A stretch of DNA of 23,918 nt, taken from positions 1 through 23,918 of the forward strand of contig JAGHTR010000031.1 in NCBI GenBank assembly GCA_018065205.1, given 5' to 3'. The DNA comes from Candidatus Colicola caccequi. Lineage in GTDB: Bacteria > Bacteroidota > Bacteroidia > Bacteroidales > Paludibacteraceae. Positions within the stretch are counted from its first letter, which is position 1, and each line of letters opens with the position of its first letter. The notes below the pieces were generated by a model. That model searched no databases and was not told where the DNA came from. It saw only the letters and a list, made by a program, of their open reading frames with translations. Made by a program: the position numbers and the translations under genes. Shown one piece after another: positions 16,766 to 23,562 of this stretch.

Positions 16766-18102
16766 TTACGAATATGTTTACGATGTTTATTTTGCAACGC
16801 ACGTTGACGACGATTATTCATCATGTGGATAATAGCAAAGGCAATAACAGCCAACAGAATGACTATAATCACAATAACCATTGTACTATTTAAGTTATCA
16901 CCTTTAACGCGATTCCACATAGCTAACATAGCCTCCGTTTGTTCGTCACAATCATGCATTAATGCGCAACGGTCAATAATGGACTTATCAGGATAGAAAA
17001 CCTGATTGGCATGCACAGCCTCAGCGCCTTCACCAAAGAAATACGTCAGGTCAGCCGTTTGCTCAATCTCATCATCATTGGCCCATTCCATAATAGTTGA
17101 ATCGGCAATTACACTCACGTAACCTATCTCTTCCATATTAAGAATGGCATTCTCCGGCATACACATGAAGTTGATAAAATAACTGGCAGCCTTTGTATTT
17201 TGAGCGTACTTAGGAATACACCATCCATCAAACCATACATTACTGCCTTCTTCCGGAATGATATATTTCAAATCAACTCCCATCTCAGCAGCCTCTTCAA
17301 TAGCCCATTGAGCATCACCCGACCATAGCACATCCATCCAAGTCTTGCCTTTAGTCATTTCTTCCTTACCGAAATCAACTTCCCAACCGGCAATATTGTC
17401 CTTCATACTCGTCAAGAATTCTTCTACACGCTGCATACGTTCCGGAGTCACGTTAGCCACAAGGTCCTCCTTGGTCTCTGTTCCCGCTGCAATCTCATCC
17501 TTGTAGCAATACAGCACAATAACCGAATAAACATCTCGGAAGGCATCCTTCATTAAAATACGATCCTTGAAATCTGGGTTCTGTAAGCAACCCCAACTCT
17601 TTACATCATTGCCATCTACAAGCGCAGCATTGTATAAAATACCTGTGGTACCCCACATATATCCTACCGTATAATCACTCACGATGGTATTCGTATCCGG
17701 AGCCATCTGCTGGAATTTATCAATAGCAAACGGTGCCACTAACTTGGTATAATCCGGCGTGGAACCAAAGTTCTTGTCAATCTTAAGTAATAAGTTATTA
17801 CGAAGCATGCGCTCAATGATGTACTCGGATGGACAAATAACGTCATAATCCTCATGACCAATCTCAATTTGAGTCAGCATACTTTCATTGATGTCGAAAG
17901 TTTGATAACTAACCACCACTTCCTCTCCGGTCTGTTCTTTATACCATTCCGGAAATTTGTTCAATACATTGTCCATGTCAATGTAGTCTTGCCAGTTGTA
18001 CACTTTCAACGTGTGTTCACGGTCTGCGGCCGTTACATAACTGGTTTGAAAACCCAATACGGCAACCAAGGCCAATACCAGAAAAAAATTCACTTTTTTC
18101 AT
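16762..18102 (-). CDS. potD: Polyamine ABC transporter substrate-binding protein PotD, with C-terminal membrane anchor
   Basis: Binds spermidine/putrescine in the periplasm and delivers it to PotBC. At 446 aa it has a signal peptide (1-25, ending VTAA) and the PotD start HTLKVYNWQDYID. DINESMLTQIEIGHEDYDVI, PSEYIIERM, VGYMWGTTGILYN and VLWSGDAQWAIEEA are typical of this solute-binding family, and WFDGWCIPKYAQN lies in the ligand-binding region. Unlike E. coli PotD (about 350 aa) it ends in a hydrophobic segment at 409-428 (VIVIIVILLAVIAFAIIHMM) and a very basic 18-residue tail, which predicts a single C-terminal membrane anchor with the tail inside the cell. It is the last pot gene and overlaps both neighbours by ATGA. 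Confidence 0.93.
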   Translation of the reverse strand: MKKVNFFLVLALVAVLGFQTSYVTAADREHTLKVYNWQDYIDMDNVLNKFPEWYKEQTGEEVVVSYQTFDINESMLTQIEIGHEDYDVICPSEYIIERMLRNNLLLKIDKNFGSTPDYTKLVAPFAIDKFQQMAPDTNTIVSDYTVGYMWGTTGILYNAALVDGNDVKSWGCLQNPDFKDRILMKDAFRDVYSVIVLYCYKDEIAAGTETKEDLVANVTPERMQRVEEFLTSMKDNIAGWEVDFGKEEMTKGKTWMDVLWSGDAQWAIEEAAEMGVDLKYIIPEEGSNVWFDGWCIPKYAQNTKAASYFINFMCMPENAILNMEEIGYVSVIADSTIMEWANDDEIEQTADLTYFFGEGAEAVHANQVFYPDKSIIDRCALMHDCDEQTEAMLAMWNRVKGDNLNSTMVIVIIVILLAVIAFAIIHMMNNRRQRALQNKHRKHIRK

Positions 18103-18944
18103 TTTTTAATTTGTTTAGAAGTACGTAAATTAGAAATAATTAATAACACCAAAATGGTGAGGAATATTAAGGAAAAGAGAGGCCTTAACTCGGGAGTTAA
18201 TCCTCCTTTTCGTGCATCCGAATAAATAAATGTCGAGAGCGTCTCCAATCCATTGCTTCCCTTCGTGAAGAACGTTACTCCAAAGTCGTCAATGGACAGC
18301 GTCAAACTCAATATGAAACCACTAATCATACTCGGCCATAATTCCGGCACAAGTACTTTACGAAAAGCCTGCGAAGGAGTAGCTCCTAAATCCAAAGCAG
18401 CTTCATAGATATTAGGATTCATCTTTTGTAACCTCGGCATGACCGATAAGACCACATACGGTGTACAAAATACGACATGCGCAATTATAACCGTTACCAA
18501 TCCACGACTGATACCTAAGAAGACAAACAACAGGAACAATGATATACCTGTGATGATATCCGGGTTAATCATTGGCACGGAATTCAAGAACATAACCCCC
18601 TTGCGATAACGCTGTCTGAGGTTAAAAATACCAATGGCTGCTATCGTTCCCAAAATAGTGGAAACCAATGCTGCCGAAAAAGCAATCACCACCGTGTAAA
18701 TAAGTGCACGGTATAAGTTTGGATCGACACGCACGTTATCCGATAAGTCATATCCCGTAAAGAGATTCTCGTATAATCCTATTGTGAAGCCCGTCCAGTT
18801 GCCCAACACCTTGCTCTTCGTAAAAGAAAAGACAATAATGAGCAAAATAGGCGTATAAAGCACAAAGAGCAACAGCCAGAGGTAACCCTGACTCAATATG
18901 CGCGACCATATACTACGCTTGTCGATTGATGTCCTCGTTGTCAT
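18099..18944 (-). CDS. potC: Polyamine ABC transporter permease PotC
   Basis: One of two inner-membrane permeases of the spermidine/putrescine importer. From the ATG at 18942-18944 it is 281 aa with about six transmembrane segments. The first is LWLLLFVLYTPILLIIVFSF, and PotC landmarks follow: NWTGFTIGLYENLF, MINPDIITGISLFLLFVFLG, and the EAA loop EAALDLGATPSQAFRKVLVP that contacts PotA. SLTLSIDDFGVTFFTKG is characteristic of PotC. The frame extends three codons to a TTG, but the ATG gives a better start. It overlaps potB by 32 bases and potD by 4. Confidence 0.94.
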   Translation of the reverse strand: MTTRTSIDKRSIWSRILSQGYLWLLLFVLYTPILLIIVFSFTKSKVLGNWTGFTIGLYENLFTGYDLSDNVRVDPNLYRALIYTVVIAFSAALVSTILGTIAAIGIFNLRQRYRKGVMFLNSVPMINPDIITGISLFLLFVFLGISRGLVTVIIAHVVFCTPYVVLSVMPRLQKMNPNIYEAALDLGATPSQAFRKVLVPELWPSMISGFILSLTLSIDDFGVTFFTKGSNGLETLSTFIYSDARKGGLTPELRPLFSLIFLTILVLLIISNLRTSKQIKK

Positions 18945-19698
18945 TGCTACCAAAGAATGAAGTTAAACCTATTATAATCAACATGATCAGCGACAACGCT
19001 GCTCCATAATTCCACATTGCTATACCTCCTTCACCAAAACTGCGCTGGATAAGCGAACCAAACAACGTGATTTTGTTCTGCGTCAACAATTCCGATATGG
19101 CAAAAGTAGATACGGTTGGCATAAAGACCATCACAATACCCGAATACACACCGGGCAAGGACAACGGCACTACCACCTTCGTAAAGGTCTTCCATCGGTC
19201 AGCACCTAAGTCTTGCGAGGCCTCCAATAGACTCACATCTATCTTCTGCAACGTATTGTAAATGGGATAAATCATAAACGGCAAGAAATCGTAGCACATA
19301 CCAAATAGCAAAGCACCTTCACCTAAAGGCAAGTTAAACATGTGGAAAAGTTCCACCGTAGCCAAAGTGCGCAGCAGGAAATTAATCCACATCGGCAAAA
19401 TAAACAGCATTGCCATCACAGCCGGAGTTCGGAACGACTGCATCGCCATAAAATATGCAGCCGGATAACCCAGCACTATGCAGATGATAGTCGTTAAGGC
19501 TGCTATCGCTATGGAATAAATGAACGTATTAACTGCCTCCGTACGCTGGAAGAACTGCACAAAGTTCTGCAACGTGAAGCCTCCTTGCTGAGCCGTGAAC
19601 GCATAGATACCAATCAGTATCAACGGCAACACCACAAAAAAGACCAAGAGAGCCACATACGGCCAAACCCAGTTTTTTCTATTTTGTATCAGTTTCAT
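18913..19698 (-). CDS. potB: Polyamine ABC transporter permease PotB
   Basis: The second inner-membrane permease of the importer, 261 aa. It has an N-terminal transmembrane helix (WVWPYVALLVFFVVLPLILI) and about five more. Landmarks are YSIAIAALTTIICIVLGYPA, PMWINFLLRTLA, and the EAA loop EASQDLGADRWKTFTKVVVP. VMVFMPTVSTFAISELL is a PotB hallmark. It follows potA with a 20-base overlap, the usual pot order A-B-C-D. Together with PotC it forms the translocation pore. Confidence 0.94.
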   Translation of the reverse strand: MKLIQNRKNWVWPYVALLVFFVVLPLILIGIYAFTAQQGGFTLQNFVQFFQRTEAVNTFIYSIAIAALTTIICIVLGYPAAYFMAMQSFRTPAVMAMLFILPMWINFLLRTLATVELFHMFNLPLGEGALLFGMCYDFLPFMIYPIYNTLQKIDVSLLEASQDLGADRWKTFTKVVVPLSLPGVYSGIVMVFMPTVSTFAISELLTQNKITLFGSLIQRSFGEGGIAMWNYGAALSLIMLIIIGLTSFFGSNDNEDINRQA

Positions 19699-21115
19699 TT
19701 TTCTCTACTTTGTACAAACGAATCCAACTTGGAGCAATCTTAATACCTACACGATCACCCTTATCCCATATATCATTAGTATCTACATATATATCATCAC
19801 CATCATCGGTACGAATCTGCAAGTGATAATGGTCACCCTTGTACAGAATGAAATATACCTCGCCACTCAATGTACCATCTTCTTCGTAGTCTTGCAGATT
19901 AATATGGTTGAAATCAACCTCTATATCCACTTCCTCCCCGGGTTCAAAACGCTCTGCAACACGCTCACTTACATCCCATACTTCGCCAAAGAACTCCACC
20001 TGATTATCTTCACACATCGTACCATGGAAGGTATTGCATAACAACGTCTTCTTCATTACTTGGATATCTTCGGGTTTGACCAATAGAGCCACTTTGGCAC
20101 CGGGTTCAAAAGCATGATAATCTTGCACCTCTAATTCGTAGCCGTTATCCGTCAATACCGTCATGTGGTAATGAACTCCCTTGAAAATACATGTCTTAAC
20201 TTCACCGTATAACTGCCATACATCATCTTTCATCTTCAAACTTTCATCTTTCAACTCAGATATATACCAATCTTCCGGACGGATAACAACATCTACTTCG
20301 GTATCTTCACCAAATCCTTTATCCACGCATTCAAAATCGCGGTCGCAGAAATGTACCAAACCATCCTTCACCATCACAGCATCCAATATATTACTCTCAC
20401 CAATGAAGTCCGCCACAAAACTGCTCTGAGGTTCATTGTAGATATCCGTCGGTTTGCCTATTTGCAGTATCTTACCTTCACGCATCACCACAATGCGGTC
20501 ACTCAATGTCAAAGCCTCCTCTTGATCATGTGTAACATAGATAAACGTGATACCCAACTTATCGTGCATCTCACGCAATTCCAACTGCATATCACTACGC
20601 ATCTTGCGATCCAAAGCAGATAGAGGTTCGTCTAATAACAATACCTCCGGCTCGTTGATGATGGCACGAGCAATTGCCACACGTTGCTGCTGACCGCCAC
20701 TCAAACTATCTACATCGCGGTACTCATAATCAGACATACTCACCATCTTGAGCGCCTTCTTAACACGCTTCTCTATCTCGTATGGCTCTATTTTTTTGAG
20801 TTTCAGCCCAAACGCCACATTCTCATACACGTTCAGATGAGGAAACAAAGCGTACTTTTGGAATACGGTATTCACCGGACGCTCATTAGGAGGTGTATCC
20901 GTTACATCCTCACCATTCAGCAGTATATCTCCGGTTGTAGCAACCTGAAATCCGGCTATACATCGGAGTAGGGTGGTTTTGCCACAACCCGATGGACCTA
21001 ATATGGTCACAAACTCGCCCTTACGAACTTGTAGGCTGACATCATTCAGCGCAAACTTACCATCCTCAAATTGCTTTGAGACATGGTTAACTTCAATTAT
21101 ATAGTCGTTCTTCAT
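19679..21115 (-). CDS. potA: Polyamine ABC transporter ATPase PotA, extended C-terminal region
   Basis: The ATPase of the spermidine/putrescine importer, at the inner face of the cytoplasmic membrane. Walker A GPSGCGKTT is at 40-48, the Q-loop in TVFQKYALFPHLNVYENVAF, the signature LSGGQQQR at 138-145, Walker B LLLDEP at 159-164 and the H-loop His 196. At 478 aa it is about 100 residues longer than enterobacterial PotA. The C-terminal part holds two related regulatory segments (IFKGVHYHMTVLTDNGYELE near 310 and LYKGDHYHLQIRTDDGDDIY near 435), as is common in this phylum. Residues 286-298 (SELKDESLKMKDD) are encoded by a low-complexity DNA repeat and look like an in-frame insertion between RPEDWYI and the next conserved strand. 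Confidence 0.95.
   Translation of the reverse strand: MKNDYIIEVNHVSKQFEDGKFALNDVSLQVRKGEFVTILGPSGCGKTTLLRCIAGFQVATTGDILLNGEDVTDTPPNERPVNTVFQKYALFPHLNVYENVAFGLKLKKIEPYEIEKRVKKALKMVSMSDYEYRDVDSLSGGQQQRVAIARAIINEPEVLLLDEPLSALDRKMRSDMQLELREMHDKLGITFIYVTHDQEEALTLSDRIVVMREGKILQIGKPTDIYNEPQSSFVADFIGESNILDAVMVKDGLVHFCDRDFECVDKGFGEDTEVDVVIRPEDWYISELKDESLKMKDDVWQLYGEVKTCIFKGVHYHMTVLTDNGYELEVQDYHAFEPGAKVALLVKPEDIQVMKKTLLCNTFHGTMCEDNQVEFFGEVWDVSERVAERFEPGEEVDIEVDFNHINLQDYEEDGTLSGEVYFILYKGDHYHLQIRTDDGDDIYVDTNDIWDKGDRVGIKIAPSWIRLYKVEKNETDTK
20222..20255. repeat. Low-complexity direct repeat inside potA
   Basis: TTTCATCTT occurs twice within the stretch, spaced by CAAAC, in an otherwise C/T/A-only tract. 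On the coding strand it is a GAAAGATGA-type stutter repeat. It is read in frame as part of the hydrophilic segment ELKDESLKMKDD, in a region where PotA relatives are shorter. This length difference is recalled, not aligned. Confidence 0.6.
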
Positions 21116-21119
21116 TCTT

Positions 21120-21156
21120 GCAATTTACAAATTAGCAATTATCAATCAGCAATTAG
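21120..21156. repeat. Short tandem repeat forming the gpmI 3' end and the gpmI-potA gap
   Basis: Degenerate units of about 14-15 bases: CAATTTACAAATTAG, CAATTATCAATCAG and CAATTAG. The repeat covers the whole 26-base gap between gpmI and potA and extends into the last codons of gpmI, encoding the terminal LIAD and the stop. Confidence 0.65.
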
Positions 21157-22671
21157 ATTCCGTCCCGTCATTTCTTTCGGTTGTTCAATACCTAAGATAT
21201 GGCATAGACTGGGAGCCACATCAGCTAATATACCATCTGCCACTTTAGCATTTTTATTGTCGCTGATATAAACGAATGGTACAGGATTCAAACTATGCGC
21301 CGTATTCGGTGTACCATCTTCGTTCACAGCATGGTCGGCATTACCATGGTCAGCAATAATAATCACTTCGTAACCATTCTTGCGAGCAGCCTTAACTACG
21401 CGATCCACACATATATCAATCGTTACAACAGCCTGCTGAATGCTGGCATACACACCCGTATGACCTACCATATCGCCATTCGCAAAGTTCAATGTGATAT
21501 AATCATACTTTTGAGTATCTAATGCGTCGCATAAGGCTGCGGCTACTTCAGGAGCCGACATCTCCGGCTGTAAATCGTATGTGGCTACCTTGGGACTTGG
21601 AATCAAAATACGCTCCTCATTCTCAAACTCCACATCTCTGCCACCACTGAAGAAGAAAGTAACGTGTGCAAATTTCTCCGTCTCAGCAATACGTAACTGC
21701 TTCAAACCATTCTTGGCTACTATCTCGCCCATCGTGTTCTGAACATTCTCCTTGGGGAAAAGGATATGCAGACCGGTGAAGGAACTCTCATACGGAGTCA
21801 TGCAATAATAGTTCAAATTAGGAATAGTCTTCATACCCTGTTCAGGCATATCTTGTTGCGTCAGCACAATCGTGATTTCACGGGCGCGGTCATTGCGGTA
21901 ATTGAAGAAAATAACTACATCGCCTTCCTCAATGGTAGCCACCGGTTTGCCATTCTTAACATGCACGATAGGCTTGATAAACTCGTCTGTTACGTCAGCA
22001 GCGTATGTAGCCTCCATAGCCTCGTGCATGCTCTCAAAGGCTGCACCTACACCATTTACCAACAGGTCATAACCTACCTTTACACGCTCCCAACGTTTAT
22101 CACGGTCCATGGCATAGAATCGACCCGAGATAGAAGCAATCTCACCACATTCTTTCTGCATGTGGGCTTCCAATTGATCAATAAAGCCTATACCCGAGTG
22201 AGGATCCGTGTCACGTCCGTCCATAAAGCAATGCACAAACGTGCGACCTTCTAAGTTATATAATTTAGCAATGTGCAGCAAATAGAATAAATGATCCAAT
22301 GAACTATGTACACCACCATTACTGGTCAAACCCATAATATGCAGTTTCTTGCCACTCTCTTTTGCAGTCTTAAAAGCAGAGATAATCTCAGGATTCTCCA
22401 AAATACTCTCGTCCTTAATGGCACGATTGATTTTTACTAAGTCCTGATACACAACGCGGCCGGCACCAATATTGAGGTGACCTACCTCCGAATTACCCAT
22501 TTGACCATCCGGCAAACCTACATTCTCACCACTGGCTTGTAATTGACTATGAGGATATTCCTCTAAAATCTTATTCCAATGAGGAGTATTGGTTGAATAA
22601 ATAGCATTGGCTGCACTCTTTTCACCGATTCCCCAGCCATCAAGAATCATTAATAAAGCTTTCTTTTTCAT
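21142..22671 (-). CDS. gpmI: 2,3-bisphosphoglycerate-independent phosphoglycerate mutase
   Basis: A Mn-dependent glycolytic enzyme that interconverts 3- and 2-phosphoglycerate in the cytosol. It is 509 aa, normal for the family. LMILDGWGIG at the N-terminus carries a metal-binding Asp. GQMGNSEVGHLNIGAGR has the phosphorylated serine (Ser 61). FVHCFMDGRDTDP, SISGRFYAMDRDKRW, FANGDMVGHTG and IIADHGNADHA supply the other metal and substrate residues. The C-terminus ends GRNLIAD, with the last residues read from a tandem repeat. No promoter of the TTTG/TAnnTTTG type is visible in the 62-base gap to smpB, which consists almost entirely of another repeat, so it may be read from the smpB promoter. 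Confidence 0.97.
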   Translation of the reverse strand: MKKKALLMILDGWGIGEKSAANAIYSTNTPHWNKILEEYPHSQLQASGENVGLPDGQMGNSEVGHLNIGAGRVVYQDLVKINRAIKDESILENPEIISAFKTAKESGKKLHIMGLTSNGGVHSSLDHLFYLLHIAKLYNLEGRTFVHCFMDGRDTDPHSGIGFIDQLEAHMQKECGEIASISGRFYAMDRDKRWERVKVGYDLLVNGVGAAFESMHEAMEATYAADVTDEFIKPIVHVKNGKPVATIEEGDVVIFFNYRNDRAREITIVLTQQDMPEQGMKTIPNLNYYCMTPYESSFTGLHILFPKENVQNTMGEIVAKNGLKQLRIAETEKFAHVTFFFSGGRDVEFENEERILIPSPKVATYDLQPEMSAPEVAAALCDALDTQKYDYITLNFANGDMVGHTGVYASIQQAVVTIDICVDRVVKAARKNGYEVIIIADHGNADHAVNEDGTPNTAHSLNPVPFVYISDNKNAKVADGILADVAPSLCHILGIEQPKEMTGRNLIAD

Positions 22672-22689
22672 ATTTTTATCTTAATTATT

Positions 22690-22750
22690 CATTCTTCACT
22701 ATTCATTATTCATTCTTCATTATTCATTATTCACTATTCATTATTCATTC
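22690..22750. repeat. 61-bp ATTCATT-type repeat, copy downstream of smpB
   Basis: A low-complexity array of 7-base-like units (ATTCATT, ATTCTTC, CACTATT). It matches the copy at 23270-23330 at 59 of 61 positions in the same orientation, by direct base-by-base comparison. Its right end lies inside smpB and encodes the last residues MNNE and the TAG stop. The two copies flank smpB. Confidence 0.9.
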
Positions 22751-23252
22751 TCATCTCCCTATCCAAATCTCTCTCTTTTATACTTGCCCTCTTATCGTAC
22801 TCGTGTTTACCTACGCATAATCCAATTTCCATTTTGGCTAAACCTTTTTCATTAATATACAGTCGCAATGGAATAATGGTCTTACCGGTATCTTTCACTT
22901 GTCTATTTAATTTGCGCAATTCTTTTTTCTGCAACAATAATTTTCTATCCCTTCTTGCCTCATGATTAGCATAACTGCCAAATTTATATTCAGCGATATT
23001 CATTTGTTTCACCCATAGTTCCAGTTTACATTTTCCATTCTCCTTACTCCTTACTCCATCAGCGGAGCGGTCCTTACTCCTTACTCCATTCTCCTGAAAT
23101 ACGCAGTACGTATCTACCAATGAAGCATGTCCTTCACGAATGGATTTAATTTCCGTTCCATAAAGAACAATTCCCGCCTGATAGCGATCCAATATCTCAT
23201 AATCAAAACTGGCTCGACGGTTCTTAATATTTACATCACTCTTAACGAACAT
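22734..23252 (-). CDS. smpB: SsrA (tmRNA)-binding protein SmpB with in-frame insertion
   Basis: Partner of tmRNA in rescue of stalled ribosomes. Core motifs are present: NRRASFDYEILDRYQAGIVL at 11-30, YGTEIKSIREGHASLVDTYC at 31-50, then LELWVKQMNIAEY at 77-89, NHEARRDRKLLLQKKEL, and the C-terminal KHEYDKRASIKERD. At 172 aa it is about 20 residues longer than usual. The excess is residues 57-73 (VRSKDRSADGVRSKENG), encoded by a repeat bounded by 10-bp direct repeats 51 bp apart. Removing one 51-bp unit restores a normal-length protein in frame. The final MNNE comes from the downstream repeat. Start ATG at 23250-23252 fits the family, and a Bacteroides-type promoter lies about 145 bases upstream. 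Confidence 0.94.
   Translation of the reverse strand: MFVKSDVNIKNRRASFDYEILDRYQAGIVLYGTEIKSIREGHASLVDTYCVFQENGVRSKDRSADGVRSKENGKCKLELWVKQMNIAEYKFGSYANHEARRDRKLLLQKKELRKLNRQVKDTGKTIIPLRLYINEKGLAKMEIGLCVGKHEYDKRASIKERDLDREMRMNNE
23035..23095. repeat. Nested direct repeats inside smpB
   Basis: CCATTCTCCT occurs at 23035-23044 and again at 23086-23095. Between and partly overlapping them, the 19-mer TCCTTACTCCTTACTCCAT occurs exactly twice, at 23041-23059 and 23071-23089. A GC-richer centre, CAGCGGAGCGG, separates the 19-mers. The outer repeats are 51 bp apart, a multiple of three, so the reading frame of smpB is kept. Confidence 0.9.
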
Positions 23253-23269
23253 CTTCTTTATTCACTCTT

Positions 23270-23330
23270 CATTCTTCACTATTCATTATTCATTCTTCAT
23301 TATCCATTATTCACTCTTCATTATTCATTC
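23270..23330. repeat. 61-bp ATTCATT-type repeat, copy upstream of smpB
   Basis: Second copy of the direct repeat described at 22690-22750; the two differences are at 23304 and 23316. It lies in the smpB 5' leader, between the promoter and the start codon, so on the transcript it gives an A/G/U-rich leader with AATGAATAATGA-type units. Confidence 0.9.
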
Positions 23331-23339
23331 CCCACTCCC

Positions 23340-23363
23340 CCCTCTCGCATGCCCTCTCGCATG
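23340..23363. repeat. Tandem 12-mer CCCTCTCGCATG x2
   Basis: Two exact head-to-tail copies of CCCTCTCGCATG in the smpB leader, followed by GATGCGTATGCGCA. This is more GC-rich than the surroundings. Function unknown; it could shape the 5' leader or be a remnant of another repeat family. Confidence 0.7.
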
Positions 23364-23397
23364 GATGCGTATGCGCACATTTACGCAATTTAGCCTG

Positions 23398-23429
23398 CAA
23401 ATATACAACAAAAATTTGGAATGCGCAAA
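23398..23429 (-). promoter_or_regulatory. Bacteroides-type promoter for smpB
   Basis: On the minus strand TTTG (23426-23429) is followed after exactly 20 bases by TATATTTG (23398-23405). This matches the Bacteroidota sigma factor consensus of TTTG near -33 and TAnnTTTG near -7. Transcription would start near 23390 and give a leader of about 140 bases that carries the 12-mer and 61-bp repeats. The same promoter may also serve gpmI and the genes beyond. Confidence 0.72.
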
Positions 23430-23443
23430 TTTTAAGAGCAAAA

Positions 23444-23463
23444 AATAAGATTCTTATCTTATT
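23444..23463 (-). terminator. AT-rich hairpin, possible second terminator
   Basis: AATAAGAT, loop of four, ATCTTATT: an 8-bp perfect stem. On the minus strand it runs into further T residues (23440-23443), the layout of an intrinsic terminator, though the stem has only one G-C pair. It lies between the small-RNA terminator and the smpB promoter and may insulate the two. It might have no function. Confidence 0.35.
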
Positions 23464-23521
23464 ATTGTATGTTTTGAGGTAAAATATGGGAGTTTACTCA
23501 CAATATACTATCACAAAATAG

Positions 23522-23562
23522 AAAAAAAAGCGGGGCAGAGAACGAATTGTTTTCTGCCTCGC
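23522..23562 (-). terminator. Intrinsic terminator of the small-RNA unit
   Basis: A 14-bp stem (23530-23543 with 23549-23562, loop 23544-23548) followed on the minus strand by eight T residues (23529-23522). On the minus strand two of the 14 positions are A-C mismatches; on the plus strand the same positions would be G-U pairs, but no T-run follows on that strand. The T-run and the promoter at 23729-23760 both argue for minus-strand use. Confidence 0.72.

Noticed and set aside
21766..22254. 162-codon plus-strand reading frame, the longest on that strand
   Set aside because: Complementary to conserved catalytic regions of gpmI, with no recognisable motifs and no start signals.
22684..23330. 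CRISPR-like array in the ATTCATT repeats
   Set aside because: The repeat units are 7-8 bases, degenerate and head-to-tail without spacers, and no cas genes are present.
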